Assembly (NCBI GenBank): GCA_902495835.1
Contig: CABUYS010000020.1
Coordinates: forward strand, 1-17,089
Length of the DNA: 17,089 nt
Source of the DNA: an uncultured Oscillospiraceae bacterium
GTDB taxonomy: Bacteria; Bacillota; Clostridia; Oscillospirales; Acutalibacteraceae
Direction: 5' to 3'
The notes beneath the pieces were generated by a model. It made no database searches and was not told the DNA's origin. It was given only the letters and a program-made list of their open reading frames with translations. Shown piece after piece: positions 8,365 to 14,676 of the stretch; within the stretch, counting starts at the first letter, position 1; every line of letters starts with the position of its first letter. A program made the translations under genes and the position numbers.

Positions 8365-8817
8365 ATGAAAGAAAGATTTAAAACACCTACTGCGATTTTT
8401 CTAATATTAACGCGAAAAAGTAGTTCCGAAACGGAAATACTTCTTCAGCTCAGGCAAAACACAGGTTTTAAAGACGGATTTTGGGACACAGCTGCGAGCG
8501 GTCACGCCGAAGCAAACGAGACAGTACGTAACTCAATTGTAAGAGAAGCTAAGGAAGAAATAGGAATTACTATTTTGAAAGAAAATCTTGAATTTGCAGG
8601 ATTTTACTACAATAACATAGACTTTGTTACGTACTGTTATGTTTACTTCCACTGTTCTCAATACAGCGGTATCCCTTATATTGCAGAACCCCACAAATGC
8701 TCGGAATTAAAATGGTTCAACATAAAAAATCTTCCGAAGAACATCATACCCGACCGAAAAAAAGCTATCGAAAATTATTTTTCAAACATCTATTTCGGAG
8801 AATTTGGGTGGGAGTAA
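8365..8817 (+). CDS. NUDIX hydrolase
   Basis: A 150-aa single-domain NUDIX protein. Residues 46-68 are a complete Nudix box: G46, E52, R60-E61, E64-E65, G67, i.e. GHAEANE…REAKEEIGI. These residues bind magnesium and cleave X-linked nucleoside diphosphates. The N-terminus (TPTAIFLILTRKSSSETEILLQLR) and GFWDTAASGH before the box fit the ADP-ribose/dNTP-clearing MutT-like group, but substrate cannot be read from sequence. I prefer ATG 8365, which has AAAAGGA about 9 bases upstream; an in-frame ATG at 8347 would overlap that ribosome site and the message start. The C-terminus is convergent with TspO, 4 bases apart. Confidence 0.9.
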   Translation: MKERFKTPTAIFLILTRKSSSETEILLQLRQNTGFKDGFWDTAASGHAEANETVRNSIVREAKEEIGITILKENLEFAGFYYNNIDFVTYCYVYFHCSQYSGIPYIAEPHKCSELKWFNIKNLPKNIIPDRKKAIENYFSNIYFGEFGWE

Positions 8818-8821
8818 AAAT

Positions 8822-9286
8822 TTACATATTGAGAATATATACACCCAAATTTAAATATGCGGCAAATGTCAGCCACAAAGCGTAAGGTATCTGTAGGTAC
8901 GCAGCTACAGGTTTTATTTGATAGAAAAGACCTATCACCCACAAAACCATGACCCAGATTGCCATTAAAAGTATGAATGCAGGCAAAAACATCTGACCGT
9001 TGAAAAATACCAAAGGCCATAAAAAATTCAAAAACAGTTGTATTCCATAAACAGTCAATGCTTTCTTTTTTATCGGCGACTTTGATTCGGTTATCATATA
9101 AGCGGAAATTCCCATAAGTGTGTAAAGTATCGTCCAAACTATCGGAAACACCGTTCCCGGCGGAGCTAAAGGCGGTTGCTGAACGTTTGCGTAAACATCC
9201 ATTGAATTTTTGGTTAAAAGAGCAATAATCGCTCCTCCTCCAAGGGTAATCAAAAGGTTTACTAAAAGAGATTTTAATTTTATCAT
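8822..9286 (-). CDS. tspO: TspO/MBR family tryptophan-rich sensory membrane protein
   Basis: A 154-aa protein of the TspO/peripheral benzodiazepine receptor family, with five predicted membrane helices. Diagnostic segments are PPLAPPGTVFPIVWTILYTL (39-58), LNFLWPLVFF (86-95) and PYALWLTFAAYLN (134-146). Family members bind porphyrins and cholesterol-like ligands and are linked to tetrapyrrole handling or stress; no tetrapyrrole genes are nearby. The aromatic residues of the ligand pocket are kept. The ribosome site GGGAGGAAG precedes ATG 9286 on the minus strand. It appears monocistronic and faces the NUDIX gene without a visible terminator. Confidence 0.93.
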   Translation of the reverse strand: MIKLKSLLVNLLITLGGGAIIALLTKNSMDVYANVQQPPLAPPGTVFPIVWTILYTLMGISAYMITESKSPIKKKALTVYGIQLFLNFLWPLVFFNGQMFLPAFILLMAIWVMVLWVIGLFYQIKPVAAYLQIPYALWLTFAAYLNLGVYILNM

Positions 9287-9516
9287 AACTTCCTCCCAGA
9301 AAATAAACTTTATTATATATTGTTTTTTGCTTTTTTATTTATATACACCAAAAAAGATATTTATCCCTGTTAAATTATTACAGACCTAAATTTTTAAATT
9401 TACAAAATAAAACACAAGAATAATTTTTTAAGTTTCGCACTCGAGTGCAACATTTTATTGATTTTAACGGATATTTGAACAGTGTTTTTTATCAAAAAAT
9501 TTTAAGGAGGTAAACC

Positions 9517-9618
9517 GGAGAAAACAATAAACCTAAAAAGAAACTTAAGCAATTGATTCACGACACGTTCAAATCTTTAAAATTAATAATCGGAGGTACT
9601 GTAAAATGGCACTCATAA
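9517..9618 (+). pseudogene. Start-less lysine-rich mini-ORF upstream of the 97-aa phage-like gene
   Basis: A textbook ribosome site AAGGAGG (9504-9510) is followed at normal spacing by a 33-codon frame starting GENNKPKKKLKQL, but there is no ATG, GTG or TTG; the frame is preceded directly by TAA at 9511. It ends at 9616-9618, overlapping the next gene's start by 13 bases, as in phage-style coupled genes. I infer that a former small gene lost its start codon. It is too short to identify. Apart from this, the 319-base stretch 9287-9605 holds only AT-rich DNA and a 12-bp palindrome GCACTCGAGTGC at 9437-9448. Confidence 0.35.
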
Positions 9619-9899
9619 AATCAATAACCTTAGCAAACGGAGTTAATGTAAATTATCACAGAATCGTAAGCGTAAACAATATTACAAACTTAGAAAGCGT
9701 AATTGAACTGGCTTCCTACACCAGCAAAGAAAAAAGACAAGAAGAAAAAACAGCTATTCAGAATCACCAATCAATGAATGTTTTTATAAACACAAAGTAT
9801 ATGTCCGTAACATATAATCCGTCTTTGAACGTAAATACCGCTTATTCGTATCTTAAAACACTTGAGCAATTCTCCGGCTATACCGACGACATTGATTAA
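9606..9899 (+). CDS. Small phage-type hypothetical protein (97 aa)
   Basis: A 97-aa soluble protein, start ATG 9606 with a CGGAGGT site 8-9 bases upstream, and followed 18 bases after the stop by a strong terminator. The sequence (ALIKSITLANGVNVNYHRIV, then SVNNIT, ELASYTSKEKRQEE, and a C-terminal NTAYSYLKTLEQF) resembles small proteins that I recall from structural-gene regions of Firmicutes prophages. The fold looks like beta strands followed by a charged helix and a C-terminal helix. Function is unknown, and no other phage gene is intact nearby, so this may be an orphan from a decayed prophage. The assignment rests on recalled similarity and should be treated as tentative. Confidence 0.7.
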   Translation: MALIKSITLANGVNVNYHRIVSVNNITNLESVIELASYTSKEKRQEEKTAIQNHQSMNVFINTKYMSVTYNPSLNVNTAYSYLKTLEQFSGYTDDID

Positions 9900-9910
9900 T
9901 AAATTCAAAA

Positions 9911-10066
9911 CAATAATCCCTCGGCTTAGCCGGGGGTATTTTTTAATAGGCAAAACCCTATGCTACCGCTCGCCTCTGAATTAGGCCACTACGGTTTGGA
10001 ACTCATGAAAATATTATTGACTATCACTTGGATTATTAAATGAAAGTCGTTATTCAAATTTATCTT
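9911..10066 (+). repeat. 156-bp direct repeat, copy 1
   Basis: The copy begins with CAATAATC and the terminator hairpin, runs through CTACCGCTCGCCTCTGAATT and ends at TTATCTT (10061-10066). The second copy differs by only about seven substitutions and small indels over ~156 bases, almost all in the first half; the last ~80 bases are identical. A small 5-bp hairpin ATAGG/CCTAT at 9946-9961 is replaced in copy 2 by ATGGG/CTTGT, which keeps pairing through G-T pairs. On the minus strand GTAGTGGCCTAATTCAGAGG…GGTAGCA recalls a tRNA acceptor/D-arm half, but no complete tRNA can be folded. Confidence 0.85.
9918..9944 (+). terminator. Rho-independent terminator of the 97-aa gene
   Basis: CCCTCGGC TTA GCCGGGGG makes an 8-bp stem (one G-T pair) with a TTA loop at 9918-9936, followed by TATTTTTT. 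It is part of the block that is repeated at 10291-10448. Confidence 0.85.
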
Positions 10067-10149
10067 CTTTATTTTCTAAACATAGCTCCTATTTCTAATC
10101 TTTATGATATTTGCAGTTTCACTTTGTATGTAGTGAACTTATGCATCAT

Positions 10150-10236
10150 TCACTTTGAATGTCCTCTTTTTGATTTTTCTTTAGGAGTTTTCATACCGCT
10201 AATCCGTTCTACATCAAAAGGAGTTTTTTGTCCTTC
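10150..10236 (-). pseudogene. Short minus-strand coding-like fragment between the two repeat copies
   Basis: A 28-codon minus-strand frame containing TPFDVERISGMKTPKEKSKR and ending at a TGA is bounded upstream by TAA. The composition looks protein-like and is richer in GC than the surroundings, but it has no start codon. Nearby on the same strand lies a third variant of the tRNA-half-like motif (GATAGTGGCGTAGTTCAGTAG, about 10250-10275). It could be debris of a gene or chance. I do not recognise it. Confidence 0.25.
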
Positions 10237-10290
10237 TTACATCGCTTAAGCTACTACTGAACTACGCCACTATCGCGGGGGTTTCTACAC

Positions 10291-10448
10291 ACAATAATCT
10301 TCGGCTTAGCCGGGGGGGTATTTTTTAATGGGCAAAACCTTGTGCTACCGCTCGCCTCTGAATTATGCCACTACGGTTTGGAACTCATGAAAATATTATT
10401 GACTATCACTTGGATTATTAAATGAAAGTCGTTATTCAAATTTATCTT
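10291..10448 (+). repeat. 156-bp direct repeat, copy 2
   Basis: Second copy of the block at 9911-10066, same orientation, 380 bases downstream. It opens with CAATAATC, carries the equivalent hairpin CTTCGGC/GCCGGGG at 10299-10315 followed by TATTTTTT, and ends at TTATCTT. No gene precedes this copy of the terminator, so it is a passenger of the duplication. The intervening 10067-10290 is unrelated to the repeat apart from the tRNA-half-like motif near its end. Confidence 0.85.
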
Positions 10449-10608
10449 CAACCGATTTTTTGTTTTTTAAAATATTTCAAAATACTTATATTCGCTTAAA
10501 AACTCGTCTAACAATAAACCCTCATAAGTATGCTTTTGTATTTTAATTTTTATTAACGTGACATTTCTAAACCTCAAAAACTACTTTTTAGTTCATAAAA
10601 TTAAATTT

Positions 10609-10701
10609 TTATTCATCGCCTAAAACTACACCAAGCAGCACAATAGTTGCATGATTTTCTTCGTAGAGTAGCCCATTCCTTAAAAGTGTGGTTAATTTAA
10701 T
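10609..10701 (-). pseudogene. C-terminal fragment of a decayed gene (minus strand)
   Basis: A 30-codon minus-strand frame ending …YEENHATIVLLGVVLGDE and TAA stands out from AT-rich flanks by composition and by a plausible amphipathic protein sequence. There is no start codon, and it is cut by TAA at 10702-10704. A second short minus-strand frame (10467-10577, possible TTG start, containing YEGLLLDEFLSEYKYFEIF) lies just beyond it. Both look like tails of lost genes in a stretch (10449-10719) with nothing else visible. The parent family is not recognised. Confidence 0.35.
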
Positions 10702-10730
10702 TTATAAAACCGATTATTTTTGACATCTGC

Positions 10731-10759
10731 TTGCGTTAATATAAAAAACGTGATATAAT
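10731..10759 (+). promoter_or_regulatory. Promoter of the secreted serine hydrolase
   Basis: TTGCGT at 10731-10736, a 17-base spacer, and a perfect TATAAT at 10754-10759 with the extended TGn motif (10751-10753). It lies 45 bases before the TTG start. A TTGACA at 10720 is too far upstream to pair with this -10. Confidence 0.7.
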
Positions 10760-10804
10760 TATTTTATATAATAGTTAAATATTAATAAATCATGGAGGCA
10801 TTTT

Positions 10805-12259
10805 TTGAAAAAATTATTAAAAAAGTTTTTATGTACATTTTTAGGAGTAGGTCTTACGATATCTTCCGTTTACGCGGGCGAATTTAAAACTCCCTCGGGA
10901 ATATCTTCAACAAACATTGAATCCCAAGTAGATAAGTTCATGGATAAATTTATAGGCAAACTGATTCCCGGAGCTCAAGTATCAATTTCAAAAAACGGAA
11001 ATATAATTTTAAGCAAAGGATATGGGAAAGCTAACATTGAAAAAGGCACTCCGGTTACTTCCAATACTGCTTTTAATTACGCTTCTGTAAGTAAACTTTT
11101 TATTTGGACAGCCGCAATGCAACTTCAAGAACAAGGAAAATTAGATTTAAAATGCGATATCAGGAAATATTTACCTAAAAACTATCGCCTTAAAATAAAT
11201 TTCCAACAACCTGTTACATTTGAAAATTTGATGAATCACAACGCAGGATTTGAAGCTTTTTGGTCGCACCACGGCAATTCTTCGGATTTTAGTTCGCTTG
11301 GAGAAGCAACTCGCAGATGCTACAGTGGAAATCAATGTTTTAAACCGGGAGAATTTCAAGGATATTCAAATTACGGAGCTAATTTAGCAGCATTTATAAT
11401 TGAAAATATTTCAGGCGTTCCGTTTTACAAATATGTAAAAGAAAATATATTTAAGCCGTGCCACATGAACGTGTGTTATCCTGAAAGAGACCCTATAAAG
11501 CGAGTCGTACAAAATAAAGCCGTCGGTTATAACGGCAGATTTAAAAAGACTTCTGTTTATACCGGAGATTGGTTGTATGCTTCAGGGTCTGTTATCGGTT
11601 CGGCAGATGAACTTTCAAAATTCGCTTCTGCTCTCATGCCAACAAAAGGCAAAAAATCTCCTTTGTTCAAAAAACCTGAAACACTCAAAAAGATGTTAAG
11701 TACTTCTTATTCACCGACTGGCGAAGAATTATTTTCGGTTCATCACGGATTTTGGGGTACAGACGGAAATTATCGCGGACTGGGTCACACCGGATGTGTA
11801 CAAGGAATGGTTTCGCATTTTTTAATAGTTCCCGAAGAAAATTTTTCTATTTCTGTACTTGTTAACAGCGAAAATGGTTGGGATATTACATATGGTTTGG
11901 CGTGGCTTTTGACAGGGAATGATTATAAAAAATTTGACGATAACTCAAAGTTCCCCAACTCCAAACTTTTTGAAGGAAAATATGTTAATGCAAGAACAAA
12001 ATTTATGAATCGCAAAAACCCTTTTGAAATCATGAAAGTTGAAAGTATAGATAAAAATACGATTCAAGTTAAAACAGGAAATATTTCTCACAAGTACGTA
12101 CAAATAAGGCCATACTTATTTGAAAATATTACCGCTAAAGGTGGCCCTTCACTTAAAAGTAAAATTTATTTTAAAACTAAAAACGGAAAAGTTGTTAAAG
12201 GCATAACATTCAAAAATGATTTGATTCCTTTGTCAAAATTAAATAGATTTATCAAATAA
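10805..12259 (+). CDS. Secreted beta-lactamase/class C-type serine hydrolase
   Basis: A 484-aa serine hydrolase of the beta-lactamase (PF00144) family. Residues 1-24 are a signal peptide with cleavage expected after SVYA, so the enzyme is exported. Catalytic motifs are intact: S94-V-S-K97 (SxxK), Y187-S-N189 (YxN), and H328-T-G330 in the place of KTG. Residues ~385-480 form an extra C-terminal beta-rich domain as in clostridial 'serine hydrolase' relatives. Family members act as D-Ala-D-Ala peptidases, esterases or penicillin-interactive proteins; substrate is unknown, and resistance should not be assumed. The start is TTG 10805, 6 bases after GGAGG (10794-10798); no ATG fits. It has its own promoter and terminator and is monocistronic. 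Confidence 0.92.
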   Translation: MKKLLKKFLCTFLGVGLTISSVYAGEFKTPSGISSTNIESQVDKFMDKFIGKLIPGAQVSISKNGNIILSKGYGKANIEKGTPVTSNTAFNYASVSKLFIWTAAMQLQEQGKLDLKCDIRKYLPKNYRLKINFQQPVTFENLMNHNAGFEAFWSHHGNSSDFSSLGEATRRCYSGNQCFKPGEFQGYSNYGANLAAFIIENISGVPFYKYVKENIFKPCHMNVCYPERDPIKRVVQNKAVGYNGRFKKTSVYTGDWLYASGSVIGSADELSKFASALMPTKGKKSPLFKKPETLKKMLSTSYSPTGEELFSVHHGFWGTDGNYRGLGHTGCVQGMVSHFLIVPEENFSISVLVNSENGWDITYGLAWLLTGNDYKKFDDNSKFPNSKLFEGKYVNARTKFMNRKNPFEIMKVESIDKNTIQVKTGNISHKYVQIRPYLFENITAKGGPSLKSKIYFKTKNGKVVKGITFKNDLIPLSKLNRFIK

Positions 12260-12284
12260 TTTTTTTAATATTACTTTTTTCACG

Positions 12285-12312
12285 AAGCGACTCATAAAAA
12301 GGTCGCTTTTTT
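12285..12312 (+). terminator. Rho-independent terminator of the serine hydrolase
   Basis: AAGCGAC (12285-12291) pairs perfectly with GTCGCTT (12302-12308), loop of ten bases, followed by a T run. It ends right where the IS200-like element appears to begin. Confidence 0.85.
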
Positions 12313-13015
12313 GTGTGTAGAAAACTAGGCGAAAGCCCGAGTGGTTCAGTAAAGCTTAAGCGATAAAAAAACCTAGTGTGCTAAACTAAGAATTAAGCCT
12401 GGTAGCTTATAAAGAAAGCGCATTAGGAGGAATTAAGATGCAAAATCAAAATAGCCCAATGAATAGTTTAGCACATACGAAATGGAATTATAAATATCAT
12501 ATAGTATTTGCACCGAAATATAGAAGGAAAGTATTTTATGGAGAAAAGAGATTAGAAATAGGAGCAATACTGAGAGAGTTATGCAAATGGAAAGGAGTAA
12601 ACATAAGGAGGCAGAAGGTTATTCTAACCACGCACATATGCTTTTAGAGATACCGCCAAAGATGAGTATATCAAGTCTTATGGGATTTCTCAAAGGAAAA
12701 AGCAGCTTGATGATATATGAAAAGTGGGGAAATCTTAAATTCAAATGTAGAAACCAAGAGTTTTGGTATAGAGGATATTATGTAGATACAGCAGGAAAAA
12801 ATGCGGTTAAAATAAAGGAGTATATCAAAAATCAGTTGAAACAAGATCGAGAAAGTGCTCAATTAAGTTTATTTGATCCAAAAGAGACCCTTTTAAAGGG
12901 TAGCAAGTAACAAATGCATGACTGTCAGGCCGATAAAAAATCCACTTGTGGCTTGGGGGTAGTATTAAGGCTATTCTCCAAACTGAAACGCCACCTGCTA
13001 TGCAGTTGAATATTT
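12313..13015 (+). mobile_element. IS200-like element with frameshifted transposase
   Basis: About 125 bases of left end (GGC-GAAA-GCC hairpin at about 12329-12338, AAGCTTAAGC, CTAGG…CCTAG pairing) lead into the tnpA reading frame. The right end (12911-about 13015) has a CCACTTGTGG hairpin, GCTAT, and a small CTGC-TAT-GCAG hairpin, matching the layout of the right ends at 1-200 and 16930-17031. No tnpB is present, so this is a TnpA-only IS200-type element. Borders are approximate: the left one follows the terminator at 12312, and the right one is inferred from the last conserved hairpin. The element is probably immobile on its own because of the frameshift, though another copy could act in trans. 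Confidence 0.8.
12438..12910 (+). pseudogene. tnpA: IS200-type transposase TnpA, disrupted by a frameshift
   Basis: The first frame (12438-12647, start ATG 12438 after AGGAGG) carries the conserved HTKWNYKYHIVFAPKYRRKV opening and LRELCKWKGVNI. The rest, EAEGYSNHAHMLLEIPPK onward to …LKGSK, continues in another frame ending at 12910. One base is missing near 12605-12610 (ATA AGG AGG). The HUH motif is present as HAH, the usual PDHIH having become SNHAH, and the nucleophile Tyr lies in KIKEYIKNQ. Full length would be about 157 aa, normal for the family. A continuous product would need a frameshift; no slippery heptamer is evident, so I call it a pseudogene. The second half has an internal ATG at 12581 that should not be counted as a gene start. 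Confidence 0.88.
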
Positions 13016-13162
13016 ATTGTATTAAAATGTAAATAAGAGAGAGAAACAAATTTTTTATAATTAGTTAAAATTTATAATTTTATATATCTTTTATTCAAAA
13101 ATATATTATAATTACATACGAGTATTCTTTGTTATTTTAATTAATTAAATGGGGTGAAAGTA

Positions 13163-13510
13163 ATGTCTAATAAGTTTTGTGAATTTTGCGGAGGCGAAGT
13201 CTCGATTGATGCTGTGGTTTGTCCCAAATGCGGTAAGCAAATTGAAAAATTAAAATACGAAAAAAGTCCACAAGTTATTATTAATAATACTAATACCAAT
13301 ACGGTGGTAAAAGAATGCGGAAGAAAACAATGTAATAAATGGATTTCGTTGTTGTTGTGTATATTTCTGGGATTCTTTGGTGGACACAAATTTTATGAGG
13401 GAAAAGGTGGAATGGGCGTTCTTTATATTTTTACAGCAGGATTGTTGGGTATAGGAATTATTGTTGATATTATTTCTATTTTGTGTAAACCAAATCCGTA
13501 TTATGTTTAA
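13163..13510 (+). CDS. Zinc-ribbon plus TM2-domain membrane protein
   Basis: A 115-aa protein. Residues 6-23 are a zinc ribbon with two CxxC pairs (C6, C9, C20, C23). A charged linker follows, with IINNTNTNT at about residues 35-43. Residues 55-112 are a TM2 domain: helix WISLLLCIFLGFFGG, the GGHKFYEGKGGMGV loop, and a second helix ending in IVDIISILCKPNPYY. The TM2 family spans the membrane twice and usually fronts a variable partner; many are 'TM2 domain-containing protein' of unknown role. I place the start at ATG 13163 behind GGGGTG (13151-13156); the GTG at 13154 overlaps this site. It sits alone behind an IS element, with a TATAAT at 13107 as a possible -10. Confidence 0.85.
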   Translation: MSNKFCEFCGGEVSIDAVVCPKCGKQIEKLKYEKSPQVIINNTNTNTVVKECGRKQCNKWISLLLCIFLGFFGGHKFYEGKGGMGVLYIFTAGLLGIGIIVDIISILCKPNPYYV

Positions 13511-13801
13511 TTTGTACTCAAAGTTAAAATGATTGATTTTGGTGTAATAAAACAAAAATGTTAATGTTATAAAAATCGGGTTATAATTTAAAAAAAGAAT
13601 ACTCTAAATATAGTAGTAAAAGTCCATTTTATTAAATAAAATATTAGTGCTACATAGCGAGTAGAAGAAAAACCAAGATTACAATTACATACTTTGTTAA
13701 TTAAAACACTTACCATAGAGTAAAAATGCATTAAATAAAGCATAGAATTACGCCAAAACAATTAAATATGTTTAATTTTGTATAATTATTTTAAAAAGCG
13801 T
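13511..13801. other. Gene-free AT-rich stretch
   Basis: Together with the terminator and promoter that follow, 13511-13941 has no gene on either strand. Apart from weak TATAAT boxes (for example 13781-13786) nothing is seen. Confidence 0.5.
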
Positions 13802-13840
13802 AAAAAAGCCGATTATACCATAATCGGCTTTTGTTTTATA
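13802..13840. terminator. Strong, probably bidirectional terminator
   Basis: AAGCCGATTA (13806-13815) and TAATCGGCTT (13821-13830) form a perfect 10-bp stem with a TACCA loop. It is preceded by AAAAAA and followed by TTGTTTT, so it can stop transcription both ways. It most likely ends the TM2-gene message, 300 bases downstream. Confidence 0.8.
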
Positions 13841-13883
13841 TTTTTTATTTGTAAACCGCAAATAGAATTTTTGTAATAAATAG

Positions 13884-13912
13884 TTGAATAAATTCATGTG
13901 TTTATGTATTAT
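13884..13912 (+). promoter_or_regulatory. Promoter of the HD-NUDIX operon
   Basis: TTGAAT (13884-13889), 17-base spacer, TATTAT (13907-13912), 29 bases before the GTG start of the HD gene. Confidence 0.6.
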
Positions 13913-13941
13913 GGTTTTATTAAATAAAGGTGGTAAATAAA

Positions 13942-14646
13942 GTGATAGATAATTTACTTATAAATGCTGTTCAAGAAAAAGTATCTGAAATACTGGGAGG
14001 CGATAATTCCGGACACGGGATGGAGCATGTTAACCGAGTATTGAAATTGTCGCTAAACTTTGCTCATAACGAAAACGCAGAAGAAAACACAGTAGCTCTT
14101 ATTGCATTGTTACACGACGTAGATGACTATAAGTTATTCGGTTCAAAAAATGCCGAAGAGTTGACAAATGCCAAAAATATTATGAATGAATGTAAAGTAA
14201 ACACGGAGATTCAGTCTAAAGTTTTAAACGAGTTGAAACGTATCGGGTACAGTAAATCGTTAAGGGGGTTACGCCCTGTAACGATAGAAGGCAAAGTTGT
14301 TTCGGATGCAGATATGTGTGATGCTTTGGGAGTTAACGGTATGCTCAGGACTTACGCTTACAGTATGAAAAAAGGTAAGCCGTTTTTTGATAAAAATACA
14401 TTTCCCGTTACAAAGGTAAAAGCTGATGAATACAGTGTAAAATGCGGTGAAAGCAGTGTAAATCACATTTTTGAAAAGATATTAAAGTTAAAAGATTTAA
14501 TGATGACAAATTCCGGCAAAAAGGAATCCGAAAGCAGACATCAAATCGTCGTGGATATGCTGTATCACTTATTTTCAGAAGAAGATGTCCCCGAATGGAC
14601 AAAGTATTTAAATCAATATTTAAATGTAAAAAATAAATCGGAATAA
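13942..14646 (+). CDS. HD-domain phosphohydrolase (YedJ-like)
   Basis: A 234-aa HD-superfamily protein. The metal-binding set is present: GHGMEHV (H25, H29), LLHDVDD (H58, D59), and SDADMCDALG (D122/D124), in the order H…HD…D of metal-dependent phosphohydrolases. The spacing and the tail resemble the YedJ/'HD domain-containing protein' group of about 215-235 aa, whose natural substrates are unclear but probably nucleotide phosphates. I choose GTG 13942, 8 bases after AAGGTGG (13927-13933). An upstream GTG at 13930 overlaps that ribosome site. A NUDIX hydrolase follows 30 bases after the stop, with no promoter or terminator between, which suggests a two-gene nucleotide-clearing operon. Confidence 0.88.
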   Translation: MIDNLLINAVQEKVSEILGGDNSGHGMEHVNRVLKLSLNFAHNENAEENTVALIALLHDVDDYKLFGSKNAEELTNAKNIMNECKVNTEIQSKVLNELKRIGYSKSLRGLRPVTIEGKVVSDADMCDALGVNGMLRTYAYSMKKGKPFFDKNTFPVTKVKADEYSVKCGESSVNHIFEKILKLKDLMMTNSGKKESESRHQIVVDMLYHLFSEEDVPEWTKYLNQYLNVKNKSE

Positions 14647-14676
14647 TACAAAGAATATATTTTTTGGAGGGCCGCA

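Noticed and set aside
10040..10249. 69-aa plus-strand ORF in the repeat region
   Set aside because: Its first 9 codons lie in the repeat and the rest in unrelated DNA; there is no ribosome site and the protein is a low-complexity hydrophobic translation.
9910..10400. tRNA gene on the minus strand
   Set aside because: Only a 5'-half-like motif exists; no T-arm, no matching acceptor strand and no CCA-like end could be found.
10805..12259. True beta-lactamase conferring resistance
   Set aside because: The fold motifs are shared by many peptidases and esterases, HTG replaces KTG, and there is an extra C-terminal domain; resistance cannot be claimed from sequence.
10281..12330. TTGTGTGTAGAAA shared between the minus strand at ~10283-10295 and the plus strand at 12311-12324 as an element end
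   Set aside because: A single 13-base match is expected by chance in AT-rich DNA of this length and the flanks differ.
12313..12437. Group I intron (IStron) in front of tnpA
   Set aside because: GAAA-loop hairpin and pairing segments exist, but the conserved P7/core pattern is not evident and the length is far too short.
12581..12910. Separate 109-aa gene starting MQMERSKHKE
   Set aside because: It is the downstream half of tnpA in a shifted frame; the first ~10 residues are out-of-frame translation of the upstream half, and no ribosome site fits this ATG.
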